Part shown: piece by piece, positions 1 through 6,552 of the stretch
How the letters are laid out: the number at the start of each line of letters is the position of its first letter
Position numbering within the stretch: the first letter of the stretch is position 1
NCBI GenBank assembly: GCA_021780795.1
Contig: JAJXYA010000265.1
Coordinates: 1 to 13,429 of the forward strand
DNA length: 13,429 bases
Direction: 5' to 3'
From: Bacillota bacterium
Lineage (GTDB): Bacteria > Bacillota_A > Clostridia > Clostridiales > Clostridiaceae
The notes under the pieces: model-generated
Databases searched by the model: none
Seen by the model: only the letters and a program-made list of their open reading frames with translations
What the model was told of the DNA's origin: nothing
Made by a program: the position numbers and the translations under genes

Positions 1-441
1 TAGTTCTCTTAAAGATCTTACATCTTCATTTTCTGTTTTAAGAACCCCTACATTCATTGATTTACTCTCAAACTCTTCAGCAGTACCTGCCCATGTTGCA
101 CACTCTGGTAAATTGCCATCTATTGCTCCACCAGCATTTACTAGTTCATTTTTAATTACTTCACGTAGTTCTAATGCTTTTGTTATTCTCTCTATGAATC
201 TAGCTTTATCAAAATTTGCATTTGTTATAGTCATGAATAATCCATCTACTACAAATTTATTTACTTCTGTATTTTCTACCCCTAGTTCTCTTGCTCTTGT
301 ACTGTAGATTGATATCCCTTTTAAAACATACATTAATAAATCCTGCATATTAGCTAAATCATCTGTTTTACCACAAACTCCTCTAACAGTACAACCTGTG
401 CCCTTTGAAGCTTCTTGACATTGATAACAAAACATACCCAT
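1..441 (-). CDS. hcp: Hybrid cluster protein (Hcp, hydroxylamine reductase family), N-terminal 147 residues, cut by the window edge
   Basis: The protein begins MGMFCYQCQEASKGTG and has cysteines at 5, 8, 17 and 23, giving C-x2-C-x8-C-x5-C. This is the N-terminal Fe-S ligand pattern of the Hcp class found in strict anaerobes. The remaining visible residues form the helical N-terminal domain typical of the family. The hybrid Fe-S-O cluster ligands lie in the missing C-terminal part. Hcp proteins are cytoplasmic; hydroxylamine reduction was the first activity described, and a role in NO reduction and nitrosative-stress protection is now favoured. The ATG at 441 is supported by an AGGAGG ribosome binding site at 450-455. 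The gene is preceded by a promoter with a CRP/FNR-type operator and is transcribed away from the putative ECF gene at 780. The identity is clear; the gene is partial only because the window ends. Confidence 0.97.
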   Translation of the reverse strand, partial: MGMFCYQCQEASKGTGCTVRGVCGKTDDLANMQDLLMYVLKGISIYSTRARELGVENTEVNKFVVDGLFMTITNANFDKARFIERITKALELREVIKNELVNAGGAIDGNLPECATWAGTAEEFESKSMNVGVLKTENEDVRSLREL

Positions 442-573
442 TGTAAATTCCTCCTATTATTTTTCTGGATAGACAACTATTTTATATTGTTATCTTCCAT
501 ATATTTAAAATTTATTATTTTGAATAATTAATATCAACATAAGTAATTTATTAGTTACTGTTGAACTACCTTT

Positions 574-615
574 ATTATACTTTTGTACTAATTGAAAGTC
601 GGTAACAAATGTTAC
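574..615 (-). promoter_or_regulatory. hcp promoter with HcpR/CRP-FNR-like operator
   Basis: On the minus strand a perfect TATAAT lies at 574-579, predicting a start near 567. No good -35 hexamer precedes it. Instead a perfect palindrome, GTAACA-AA-TGTTAC, occupies 602-615. Its centre (608.5) falls 41.5 bases upstream of the predicted start, the class II geometry of CRP/FNR-family activators that substitute for a weak -35. The regulator HcpR, a CRP/FNR-family protein, is known to control hcp in clostridia and related anaerobes, and from memory its clostridial sites are GTAAC-type palindromes. The regulator assignment is therefore inference. The 126-base leader also contains a small hairpin (535-563). 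Confidence 0.7.
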
Positions 616-720
616 ACAAATATAAGTTTTATAATTTATTTTTACTTTTTAAAAGTTATCTAAGATTTTATTGTTGTTTTTAGAGGTTTCTTGGCATTAT
701 ATAATTATTTAATGCTTATA

Positions 721-749
721 TTGGAATTTATGTATTAATAAGGTATAAT
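721..749 (+). promoter_or_regulatory. Sigma-A-type promoter for the putative ECF S-component gene
   Basis: TTGGAA (721-726) and TATAAT (744-749) are separated by 17 bases, close to the vegetative consensus. The predicted start is near 756, giving a leader of only about 24 bases. That leaves no room for a riboswitch between this promoter and the gene. Confidence 0.65.
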
Positions 750-779
750 TATTATATAAAAATAATAGGAGTAGATAAT

Positions 780-1316
780 GTGAAAAATGCAAACATTAAT
801 AAACTAGTAAAAGCAAGTCTCTTTCTTGCCCTAGCAATAGTTTTTCAAGTAATAGGAAAAACTGCACCTCAAATAAGCCAATTTTTTGTTGGACCAGCTG
901 TAAATGCTATCCTCATACTTACAACTGTAATTTGCGGTGGCGCTTATGGAGTATTAGTAGGTTCTTTAACTCCGCTATTAGCCTATTTAACTGGACAACT
1001 TGCTAGCGCTTTAGGACCTTTTATCCCCTTCATAATTATTGGTAACATACTATTTGTTCTCACTTTCGTAATTGTAAGTAAACGAGGAAAATACGGTAAA
1101 TGTTTAGGAATTATAATTGGAGCTTTTATAAAATATGTATTTTTATCAATTTCCGCATCAAAACTTATCCCCTTATTCAAGCTAAATATGCCTGCAAAAA
1201 TAGTGAACAAACTAGTCATAACTATGGGCATACCTCAACTTATAACTGCACTCATTGGAGGATTTTTTGCATTAATGTTAATTGAAATTCTAAGAAAAAG
1301 AAAGGTCAAAATCTAG
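780..1316 (+). CDS. Small polytopic membrane protein, probable ECF-transporter S component (substrate unknown)
   Basis: This 178-residue protein is almost wholly hydrophobic, with about five to six membrane segments (roughly residues 10-28, 40-60, 62-80, 82-100, 107-125 and 148-170) and a basic tail ending RKRKVKI. Size, topology and the glycine- and alanine-rich helices resemble ECF-type vitamin-transporter S components. These bind a vitamin or metal and work with a shared EcfA-EcfA'-EcfT module. No energising genes are present here, so if the assignment holds it would use a module encoded elsewhere. The start is GTG at 780, eight bases after AGGAG (767-771). The overlapping ATG at 778 is followed directly by TGA and cannot be used. 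The gene is monocistronic, ending in a terminator that overlaps its stop codon. The family assignment is moderate and the ligand cannot be inferred; an unrelated small membrane protein remains possible. Confidence 0.7.
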   Translation: MKNANINKLVKASLFLALAIVFQVIGKTAPQISQFFVGPAVNAILILTTVICGGAYGVLVGSLTPLLAYLTGQLASALGPFIPFIIIGNILFVLTFVIVSKRGKYGKCLGIIIGAFIKYVFLSISASKLIPLFKLNMPAKIVNKLVITMGIPQLITALIGGFFALMLIEILRKRKVKI

Positions 1317-1330
1317 ACCTTTCTTTTTCT
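1293..1330. terminator. Intrinsic terminator, probably bidirectional
   Basis: A perfect 15-bp stem pairs 1293-1307 with 1316-1330 around an 8-base loop. The left arm is A-rich and the right arm T-rich, so the U-tract forms part of the arm in both directions. The TAG stop of the upstream plus-strand gene (1314-1316) lies at the loop/stem junction. It can end that gene and also any minus-strand transcript running through the transposase gene. Confidence 0.8.
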
Positions 1331-1366
1331 ATGGATCATAGTGTTCTAGGTGTCATGTGTGCCTTT

Positions 1367-1378
1367 AGGGACGGTTAA
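1367..1378 (+). repeat. Left inverted end flanking the RAYT transposase gene
   Basis: AGGGACGGTTAA is the inverted counterpart of TTAACTGTCCCT at 2606-2617, with 11 of 12 bases complementary and the twelfth a G:T wobble. A degenerate small foldback (GTGCC-TTTA-GGGAC, 1358-1371) overlaps it. GGGAC(A/G)G-type sequences commonly flank this transposase group in clostridia, as I recall. I therefore take it as an element end or recognition site, though the exact boundary is not visible. Confidence 0.5.
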
Positions 1379-1599
1379 TTAATATTTATATTCTACTTTA
1401 GCGTTAATTTTGAATAGAACCTTATAATTTTTTTATTGTTTCATAGTATAACAAGTAATTTTTTTCAATAATTTTTTTAATATTCCAAACTACATCATTT
1501 TCGTTTGTATACTTGTCCACCTTTACAAAATTAAAAACAAATGGTACTAATTCTTAATTTTTAGTATTTACTATTAATGCTTGATAATTAACATAGATA

Positions 1600-2514
1600 C
1601 TAAAAAGCATAGCATTGAATAAACTCTTCAACAATATTATTATATTTTTCTTCCCTACCAATTAACTCTATTCCTATAGTACTTAGTCTTGATACTCTAG
1701 CTTGCGTAATATTTCCAAGTACGGCACATATATCGCTCGAATTTAAATTGCAAAGGCTTCTCATTAAAACAACCTCTAATGCTCTTGCTTCCACAAGTAT
1801 TCTACTATACTTCATATGGAGTTTAGCCTTTTGTATATTCAGCCTTTTGGCTATAAATTCTACTACATCCTCTGCTTTAAAGTTCCTTATAATTATTTTT
1901 CTTTCACTCCTATACTCTGTTTTTTCATCCTTAAATTCAATTTCTTCCTTCAACTTTTCTTCATTACATTTAAAAATAAGATTGTAATAATTTTCCCTTG
2001 CACTTTTAAGGTTATTTCCAAAAAGGTCCATAACAAATCCATAATCAACTAATTTAAAGGAGTCACGTCTTTTTCCTAAAAATATTCCCAGGCTAGAAAA
2101 AGCATATTTCTCAGGACAATCCTTATACTTTTCTATATCTATAGGATTATTATGTATATATAATGATAAAGTCTTCAAATATCTTTCGTTATCAACTATT
2201 GTACTCTTAAATCTGTCTTTAAAAAGATGACCTTCCCTTTTATATTTTTTATTGAAATACATTGCATAAGAAAAATTTATTCCATGCATTACCTTTGAAA
2301 TATCTGCACCATTAACATCAACCACTAAATGCGAATGGTTATCCATAAGACAGTACCCATAAATTTTAATATTATGAAGTTCTTTATACTTCTTTACAAG
2401 GGATAAATACTTTTTCTTATCTTCATCATCTCTAAATAAATCTACTTCACTGATACTCTTGCACATAATATGAAATATAGCTACTTCTGTTTTTACTCTT
2501 GCCATTCTTGGCAT
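1600..2514 (-). CDS. REP-associated tyrosine transposase (RAYT; Y1/HUH, IS200/IS605-related)
   Basis: This 304-residue protein begins MPRMARVKTEVAIFHIM, the usual RAYT opening. The HUH metal-binding motif is NHSH (His60, His62). The candidate catalytic tyrosine is Tyr119 in the YIHNNP motif, within the characteristic stretch that begins at RYLKTLSLYI. The GHLFKDRFKS segment (95-104) is also typical. Residues about 210-290 add a second domain with a helix-turn-helix look, resembling the DnaA C-terminal domain seen in longer clostridial members. Such enzymes nick and rejoin single-stranded DNA through a 5'-phosphotyrosine at foldback sequences. The ATG at 2514 is preceded by GAGGTGA (2521-2527). 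It sits downstream of the ABC operon on the same strand with no terminator between them, and inverted 12-bp sequences lie on both sides. All motifs are intact and there is no frameshift, so it may be active. Confidence 0.9.
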   Translation of the reverse strand: MPRMARVKTEVAIFHIMCKSISEVDLFRDDEDKKKYLSLVKKYKELHNIKIYGYCLMDNHSHLVVDVNGADISKVMHGINFSYAMYFNKKYKREGHLFKDRFKSTIVDNERYLKTLSLYIHNNPIDIEKYKDCPEKYAFSSLGIFLGKRRDSFKLVDYGFVMDLFGNNLKSARENYYNLIFKCNEEKLKEEIEFKDEKTEYRSERKIIIRNFKAEDVVEFIAKRLNIQKAKLHMKYSRILVEARALEVVLMRSLCNLNSSDICAVLGNITQARVSRLSTIGIELIGREEKYNNIVEEFIQCYAF

Positions 2515-2605
2515 AAAAAATCACCTCTATACATAAGCTTTGTCTTAAATTCTCGCCTACGTATAAAGATGATATTCAAATTTTGAAAAATATTTCAAAT
2601 AGTTC

Positions 2606-2617
2606 TTAACTGTCCCT
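2606..2617 (-). repeat. Right inverted end flanking the RAYT transposase gene
   Basis: TTAACTGTCCCT pairs with AGGGACGGTTAA at 1367-1378 across about 1.25 kb. It lies only 14 bases beyond the stop codon of the last ABC permease gene, so if the element was mobile its insertion removed or displaced whatever originally followed that operon. Confidence 0.5.
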
Positions 2618-2631
2618 GATTACGTTTGCGT

Positions 2632-3741
2632 TTACTTCCCAGCACCTTTTCTGACATCTAACCGAAAACTGACCCTCTCCATTTCCTTATCCTTCTGCCG
2701 TTTCCAAGAGTGGAGTATGAGCGCTAGGGTAACTACTCCATAGGAGATAAACATACGGAAGTATTCCCCGATCATAGCAGAACCCGTAATGTATTTACCT
2801 GCCATAGGCATAACGATAAACATTAAATGAAACACTGCTGTACCAATAATTGCATTTGGAATAGTAGCTTTAGCAACCGTTGCTCCTCCAACTAAAAGAG
2901 ATGCAGCTGCGAAAAGTGCTGCTTGATCGGCTCCATTATAGGTGTTCAAAGTTCCTATATTTTGCAAATAAATAATTTGTCCATAACAAGCAAGAACTGT
3001 TGAAATCACAATGGACTGAATACGTGTCTTGTCAACAGCAATACCTGCAGTATCAGAAACCTTCATTTCAAGTCCTACAGCTCTCATATCTTGACCAAGC
3101 TTTGTTTTTTTGAACCAAACTGTGAAGATACAAATTAAAGCTATAATCATAAAAGTTCCAACCGGAATTCCTATTTCTCCTATTTTTATCAAAAGTAGGT
3201 TGTCAAACCCTTTAGCTACTTTCAAAGTTAAGGCATTACGTACACCATATCCTCTAGAAAGTAGCATGCCATCAGTGTTGAAGGGTATTATAGAACCGCA
3301 TAGGTATAAAAGAAAGAATTGATAAATACCGGCTACAAAAAGACCTAGAATCATAGAAGTAATCATCTCACGGCCTTTAGCCCTATTTAGTACTAAACCA
3401 CCAAAATATCCTAGCAACATAGCTATCGGAGTTGCAACAAGTGCCGCTAGGAGAAGCCCAGGAACACCTTTAATACCCCAATCAGTAATAAATATTAATC
3501 CAATTTGACCTGCCATAGCACCTAAAATCATTCCAAAGTTGATACCCATTCCTGCCATAACAGGAAGTAACAGAGCTAGTACTAAGAAAGAATTCCTTAC
3601 TAAACGCGTTATGATTTGATTCAGCAAATAATTGCTAGAGTACTGTGAAAGTGGAATAGCTATTATACTGATGATTAAAAACATTAGTGGCACAACACTC
3701 CCTGTAAGCATTGGGCCCATTTTTTTCTTATCAAACTTCAT
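2632..3741 (-). CDS. ABC importer inner-membrane permease, BPD_transp_2 family (second permease)
   Basis: This 369-residue integral membrane protein has about eight to ten hydrophobic segments. It carries the cytoplasmic loop typical of CUT2, branched-chain amino-acid and nucleoside-type permeases (about 217-240, DMRAVGLEMKVSDTAGIAVD), which contacts the ATPase, and the conserved LVGGAT segment near 283-288. It aligns by eye with the neighbouring permease at several places (AGMGINFG versus SGCGLNFG; LVLNRAKGREMI versus LLLNRVKGDEMI), so the two probably form a heterodimeric channel. The charged tail after residue 346 is longer than in its partner. The ATG has a GGGAGG site at 3748-3753, inside the end of the upstream gene, and only 3 bases separate the two genes, so translation is probably coupled. 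It is the last gene of the operon and I see no terminator after it. The substrate is unknown. Confidence 0.9.
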   Translation of the reverse strand: MKFDKKKMGPMLTGSVVPLMFLIISIIAIPLSQYSSNYLLNQIITRLVRNSFLVLALLLPVMAGMGINFGMILGAMAGQIGLIFITDWGIKGVPGLLLAALVATPIAMLLGYFGGLVLNRAKGREMITSMILGLFVAGIYQFFLLYLCGSIIPFNTDGMLLSRGYGVRNALTLKVAKGFDNLLLIKIGEIGIPVGTFMIIALICIFTVWFKKTKLGQDMRAVGLEMKVSDTAGIAVDKTRIQSIVISTVLACYGQIIYLQNIGTLNTYNGADQAALFAAASLLVGGATVAKATIPNAIIGTAVFHLMFIVMPMAGKYITGSAMIGEYFRMFISYGVVTLALILHSWKRQKDKEMERVSFRLDVRKGAGK

Positions 3742-3744
3742 GGT

Positions 3745-4779
3745 CTACCTCCCTTTCCGCGTCAAAGCATATAAAATCAATCCATTAGTAACTATTATTC
3801 GGATGACCTCAGATACGTCAATATTGATCGCACTGTTTATGACTGACGGCGTCATTGTCAAAATACCTTGAAATAAAAATGTTCCAACCACTACATTTGT
3901 AATTGATGCTTTGTTAACAGATGCTCCTCCTAATAGAACAGCAGCAACCGATGGAAATACAAATGCCGTAGGAGAATTATACATCTGAACAAAACCAAAG
4001 CTTTGCTGATAGACAATCATACCCACCGCTGCTATCATTGTTGATAGCATTACTGATATAATTCTCATTTTGTCGATACTAATTCCTGAAGCCCTTGCAT
4101 AATCTGGATTAGAACCGACTGCAGTAATTGCAGTACCTGTCTTTGTCTTAAAAAATCCCCATACTAGCAAAGCCATAACGATAAAAAATAGAATCATTCC
4201 GGTTGGAATAATTAGATATTTTGAAATGCCAATCTTCCCGAAATCACTAAGTATATGTATCCAATAATCTTCAAGGCTAATTGTTACACGAAGTCCCTCA
4301 CCCTTGAAACCTTGAACACTTGCTGGGTTTTTAAAAGGAAGTATAAGCCACATTATGTTCATTAAAAATATGAAGGAGAAACCCACATATGTGGCTATAA
4401 TCATTTCATCACCTTTAACACGATTCAAAAGCAAGCCATAAACATAACCAAAAACTGCAGCAATAGCTATTCCTACTAAAAAGGCTACTGCAATACCTGC
4501 AACTCCCACAAGATTGAACTCTATACTTATTACTGCCCCCAGCATTCCTGCTATAAGTCCCACAGGAATACCAAAATTTAGACCACACCCTGATTGAATC
4601 ATAGGTACCATAGAAAGAACCATGACAGCACTCATACCAAAACGTACCATAACATCATTTAAAGATGTATCAACCCTTACTCCGAAAAAAGGAGCGGCAA
4701 TAAATAATAATAGTAAAAACATCCCGATAATGATACGAGGCCATCCAAAGTCTTTGATAAATTTATTTATCTGAGCCAT
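3745..4779 (-). CDS. ABC importer inner-membrane permease, BPD_transp_2 family (first permease)
   Basis: This 344-residue polytopic protein has a hydrophobic N-terminal segment (16-32), a cluster of membrane helices (about 46-140), an extracytoplasmic loop of about 30 residues (150-185) and further helices. The ATPase-coupling loop is at about 215-239 (TAVGSNPDYARASGISIDKM) and LLGGAS is at 282-287. These features are typical of permeases of the CUT2/nucleoside-type class. Having two different permeases with one double-NBD ATPase fits nucleoside- and purine-type importers better than classical CUT2 sugar systems, which often use a single permease gene. The ATG at 4779 is preceded by AGGAGGG (4789-4795) and lies inside the ATPase gene, overlapping it by 13 bases. 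Fold and class are secure; the ligand is not. Confidence 0.9.
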   Translation of the reverse strand: MAQINKFIKDFGWPRIIIGMFLLLLFIAAPFFGVRVDTSLNDVMVRFGMSAVMVLSMVPMIQSGCGLNFGIPVGLIAGMLGAVISIEFNLVGVAGIAVAFLVGIAIAAVFGYVYGLLLNRVKGDEMIIATYVGFSFIFLMNIMWLILPFKNPASVQGFKGEGLRVTISLEDYWIHILSDFGKIGISKYLIIPTGMILFFIVMALLVWGFFKTKTGTAITAVGSNPDYARASGISIDKMRIISVMLSTMIAAVGMIVYQQSFGFVQMYNSPTAFVFPSVAAVLLGGASVNKASITNVVVGTFLFQGILTMTPSVINSAINIDVSEVIRIIVTNGLILYALTRKGR

Positions 4780-6395
4780 ACTTTTTCACCCTCCTCGCTT
4801 ACTTTAAATTCTCCAGCCATTAATAATCCAAAATCAGCTATTTCAGCTTCTGGTGGCAGAATTCCAAATATTTCACCTTCACAGACAATAGCAATCCTAT
4901 CACTTATAGACCTAAGTTCTTCTAGTTCTGAGGATATAATAACTATGGTTGTCCCATTTTCTTCATTATATTTTCTAAGTGCATCCAAAACCAATTTTTT
5001 TGCCCCAACATCAATACCACGGGTAGGTTCAGACACAAAGAGTAGCTTTGGCTCTAAAGCAAACGCCTTTGCTAGGCAAACTTTTTGTTGATTCCCTCCT
5101 GACAGATTTCGCGCTAATTGACGTTCACTGGTACATCTAATTTCTAGTGATTTTATATATTCCAGTGCACACTCCTTCATAGCTTTTTCATCACGCCATT
5201 TGATGAGTCCTCCTAAATAACTTTTAAGGAATTTATCTTGAACTTGCATAGCATTAAAAGCAATATTCCAGTCAATGGGTTCATCTAAAAGTAGTCCAAC
5301 ACCTCGACGGTCCTCAGATACAAAGGCTATTCCACTTTTAAGAGCTTTTAGGGTATCATTTAAAGGAAGCGCTTTATTTTCAAAAAACATTTCACCACCA
5401 CTAGCAAAGAGCCCCATAATTCCATTAGGAATTCCAAGTTTTCCTTGACCTGCAAGGCCACCAATACCTAGAATCTCCCCTCTTCGAACCTTCAATGACA
5501 CGTCCCTAATTGTTTCTCCTGGCATGTCCACCCAAAGATTGCGAGTTTCAAAAATAATATCTTTTTCATCAATTTTAACTATAGGTTTCGTATGCTTGCC
5601 ACCTTCTCCACCAACATCACGGCCAACCATCCATTCAGCAATCTGACGTACGTCTACCCCTTCTACTGGTTTTTCTACCACAACGATACCATCACGAAGC
5701 ACAACAATAGTATCACAAATAGATGTTATTTCGTGAAGTCTGTGGGATACAAAGATAATGGAAATCCCTAAATCAGCGAGCCTTCGCATAGACTGAAGAA
5801 GAATCTCAGCTTCAGATTCTGTAAGTACTGCAGTGGGCTCATCTAAAACAATAAGCTTAACCTCATTACGGTCAATTTCACGTGCTATTTCTATAAATTG
5901 TTTATGTCCAACTGGCATCTCAGATACCAAGGTTTCTGTATTGAGTTTTACGCCTAATGTATCTATTGCCCTTTGTGCGTTCTTTCGAATTTCTGGTAAA
6001 TCTATGGTTTCAAGACGTTTCCCTAACACTTTTGAAATCAAACTACTCTTGGTTTTTTCCATGTTCAGTAGTATATTCTCCCCTACGGTAAACCCAGGAA
6101 TTAAAGAGAATTCTTGGTGTACCATGCCTATTCCTGCTTTTAATGCATCCACTGGGCTTTTGAATTTGAGTTTTTGTCCATCAAGATAAATAGAACCTTC
6201 ATAGCCTCCAGTTTCGGCAATTACACTCATACCAAATAAAATATTCATGAGCGTAGATTTACCTGCTCCATTTTCTCCAACAAGTCCCACTATTTTTCCT
6301 TTTCCAAGTGTAAAATTTATATCCTTAAGTACTCTGTTTCCGTTGTACTCTTTTCCAACATTTTCGACTTTAAGTAATACATTTTCTGTAGACAA
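4767..6395 (-). CDS. ABC importer ATPase with two fused nucleotide-binding domains (CUT2/nucleoside-type)
   Basis: I place the start at a TTG (6395), giving 542 residues, because the upstream in-frame GTG at 6404 is itself part of the AGAGGTG ribosome binding site. NBD1 is complete: Walker A GENGAGKST (40-48), Q-loop Gln94, a variant signature EMPVGHKQ (159-166), Walker B LIVLDEP (Asp185, Glu186) and switch His218. NBD2 is degenerate at two sites. Its Walker A position reads GLAGQGKLG (313-321), lacking the Ser/Thr, and its Walker B reads LFVSEP, with Ser455 where Asp is usual. It keeps a full LSGGNQQK signature (431-438) and Glu456. A weak second Walker A is common in this family; the Walker B change is less so. 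The gene overlaps the downstream permease by 13 bases and follows the lipoprotein gene after two hairpins. It energises import of an unknown substrate. Confidence 0.93.
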   Translation of the reverse strand: MSTENVLLKVENVGKEYNGNRVLKDINFTLGKGKIVGLVGENGAGKSTLMNILFGMSVIAETGGYEGSIYLDGQKLKFKSPVDALKAGIGMVHQEFSLIPGFTVGENILLNMEKTKSSLISKVLGKRLETIDLPEIRKNAQRAIDTLGVKLNTETLVSEMPVGHKQFIEIAREIDRNEVKLIVLDEPTAVLTESEAEILLQSMRRLADLGISIIFVSHRLHEITSICDTIVVLRDGIVVVEKPVEGVDVRQIAEWMVGRDVGGEGGKHTKPIVKIDEKDIIFETRNLWVDMPGETIRDVSLKVRRGEILGIGGLAGQGKLGIPNGIMGLFASGGEMFFENKALPLNDTLKALKSGIAFVSEDRRGVGLLLDEPIDWNIAFNAMQVQDKFLKSYLGGLIKWRDEKAMKECALEYIKSLEIRCTSERQLARNLSGGNQQKVCLAKAFALEPKLLFVSEPTRGIDVGAKKLVLDALRKYNEENGTTIVIISSELEELRSISDRIAIVCEGEIFGILPPEAEIADFGLLMAGEFKVSEEGEKVWLR

Positions 6396-6401
6396 TAAAT
6401 T

Positions 6402-6408
6402 CACCTCT
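6402..6408 (-). promoter_or_regulatory. Ribosome binding site that decides the ATPase start
   Basis: Read on the minus strand this is AGAGGTG, a strong anti-Shine-Dalgarno match, followed by six bases and TTG (6393-6395). The GTG within it would give a start three codons earlier, but that codon would have no ribosome binding site of its own. TTG is therefore the better start. Confidence 0.6.
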
Positions 6409-6420
6409 TATGATCCAACA

Positions 6421-6469
6421 TAAGTAAAATTGCTTTGCATACATATGCAGGCAAAGCAATTCTTACTTA
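6421..6469 (-). terminator. Long intercistronic hairpin, possible attenuator or mRNA-stability element
   Basis: Arms 6421-6438 and 6451-6469 pair over 18 bp with a single bulged base, enclosing a 12-base loop. On the transcribed minus strand the stem continues into UUUUACUU, a weak U-tract. It lies between the lipoprotein and ATPase genes, where partial termination or 3'-end protection would yield more binding protein than membrane components, as in many binding-protein-dependent operons. The structure is visible; the function is inference. Confidence 0.55.
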
Positions 6470-6488
6470 CTTGGGTATAGTACACTTT

Positions 6489-6510
6489 GAACAGTCTATA
6501 CAGGCTGTTC
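6489..6510 (-). other. Second small intercistronic hairpin after the lipoprotein gene
   Basis: GAACAG (6489-6494) pairs with CTGTTC (6505-6510), with one more pair inside after a mismatch. It has no U-tract. It lies 43 bases past the lipoprotein stop and just before the longer hairpin at 6421-6469. Confidence 0.4.
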
Positions 6511-6552
6511 TTAATGTTCAATGCTGTTTTAGTTTATTTATTTAAAGACGTC

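Noticed and set aside
650..720. Possible riboswitch (preQ1-like AGAGGTT and a GCATTA/TAATGC hairpin) upstream of the ECF-like gene
   Set aside because: The required preQ1 core and A-rich tail are absent, and the good promoter at 721-749 lies downstream of it, so the element would not be in the mRNA.
983..1231. 82-codon open frame opposite the putative ECF gene
   Set aside because: It is a shadow of the real membrane-protein gene, lacks a ribosome binding site and has no recognisable features.
1331..1599. Search for a gene or RNA between the ECF-like gene and the transposase gene
   Set aside because: Apart from the inverted end at 1367-1378 and its foldback, this AT-rich stretch shows no frame, promoter or structured RNA that I can support.
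5833..6189. 118-codon plus-strand frame inside the ATPase gene
   Set aside because: It lies antisense to the strongly conserved NBD1 region and its composition is that of a reverse-strand shadow.
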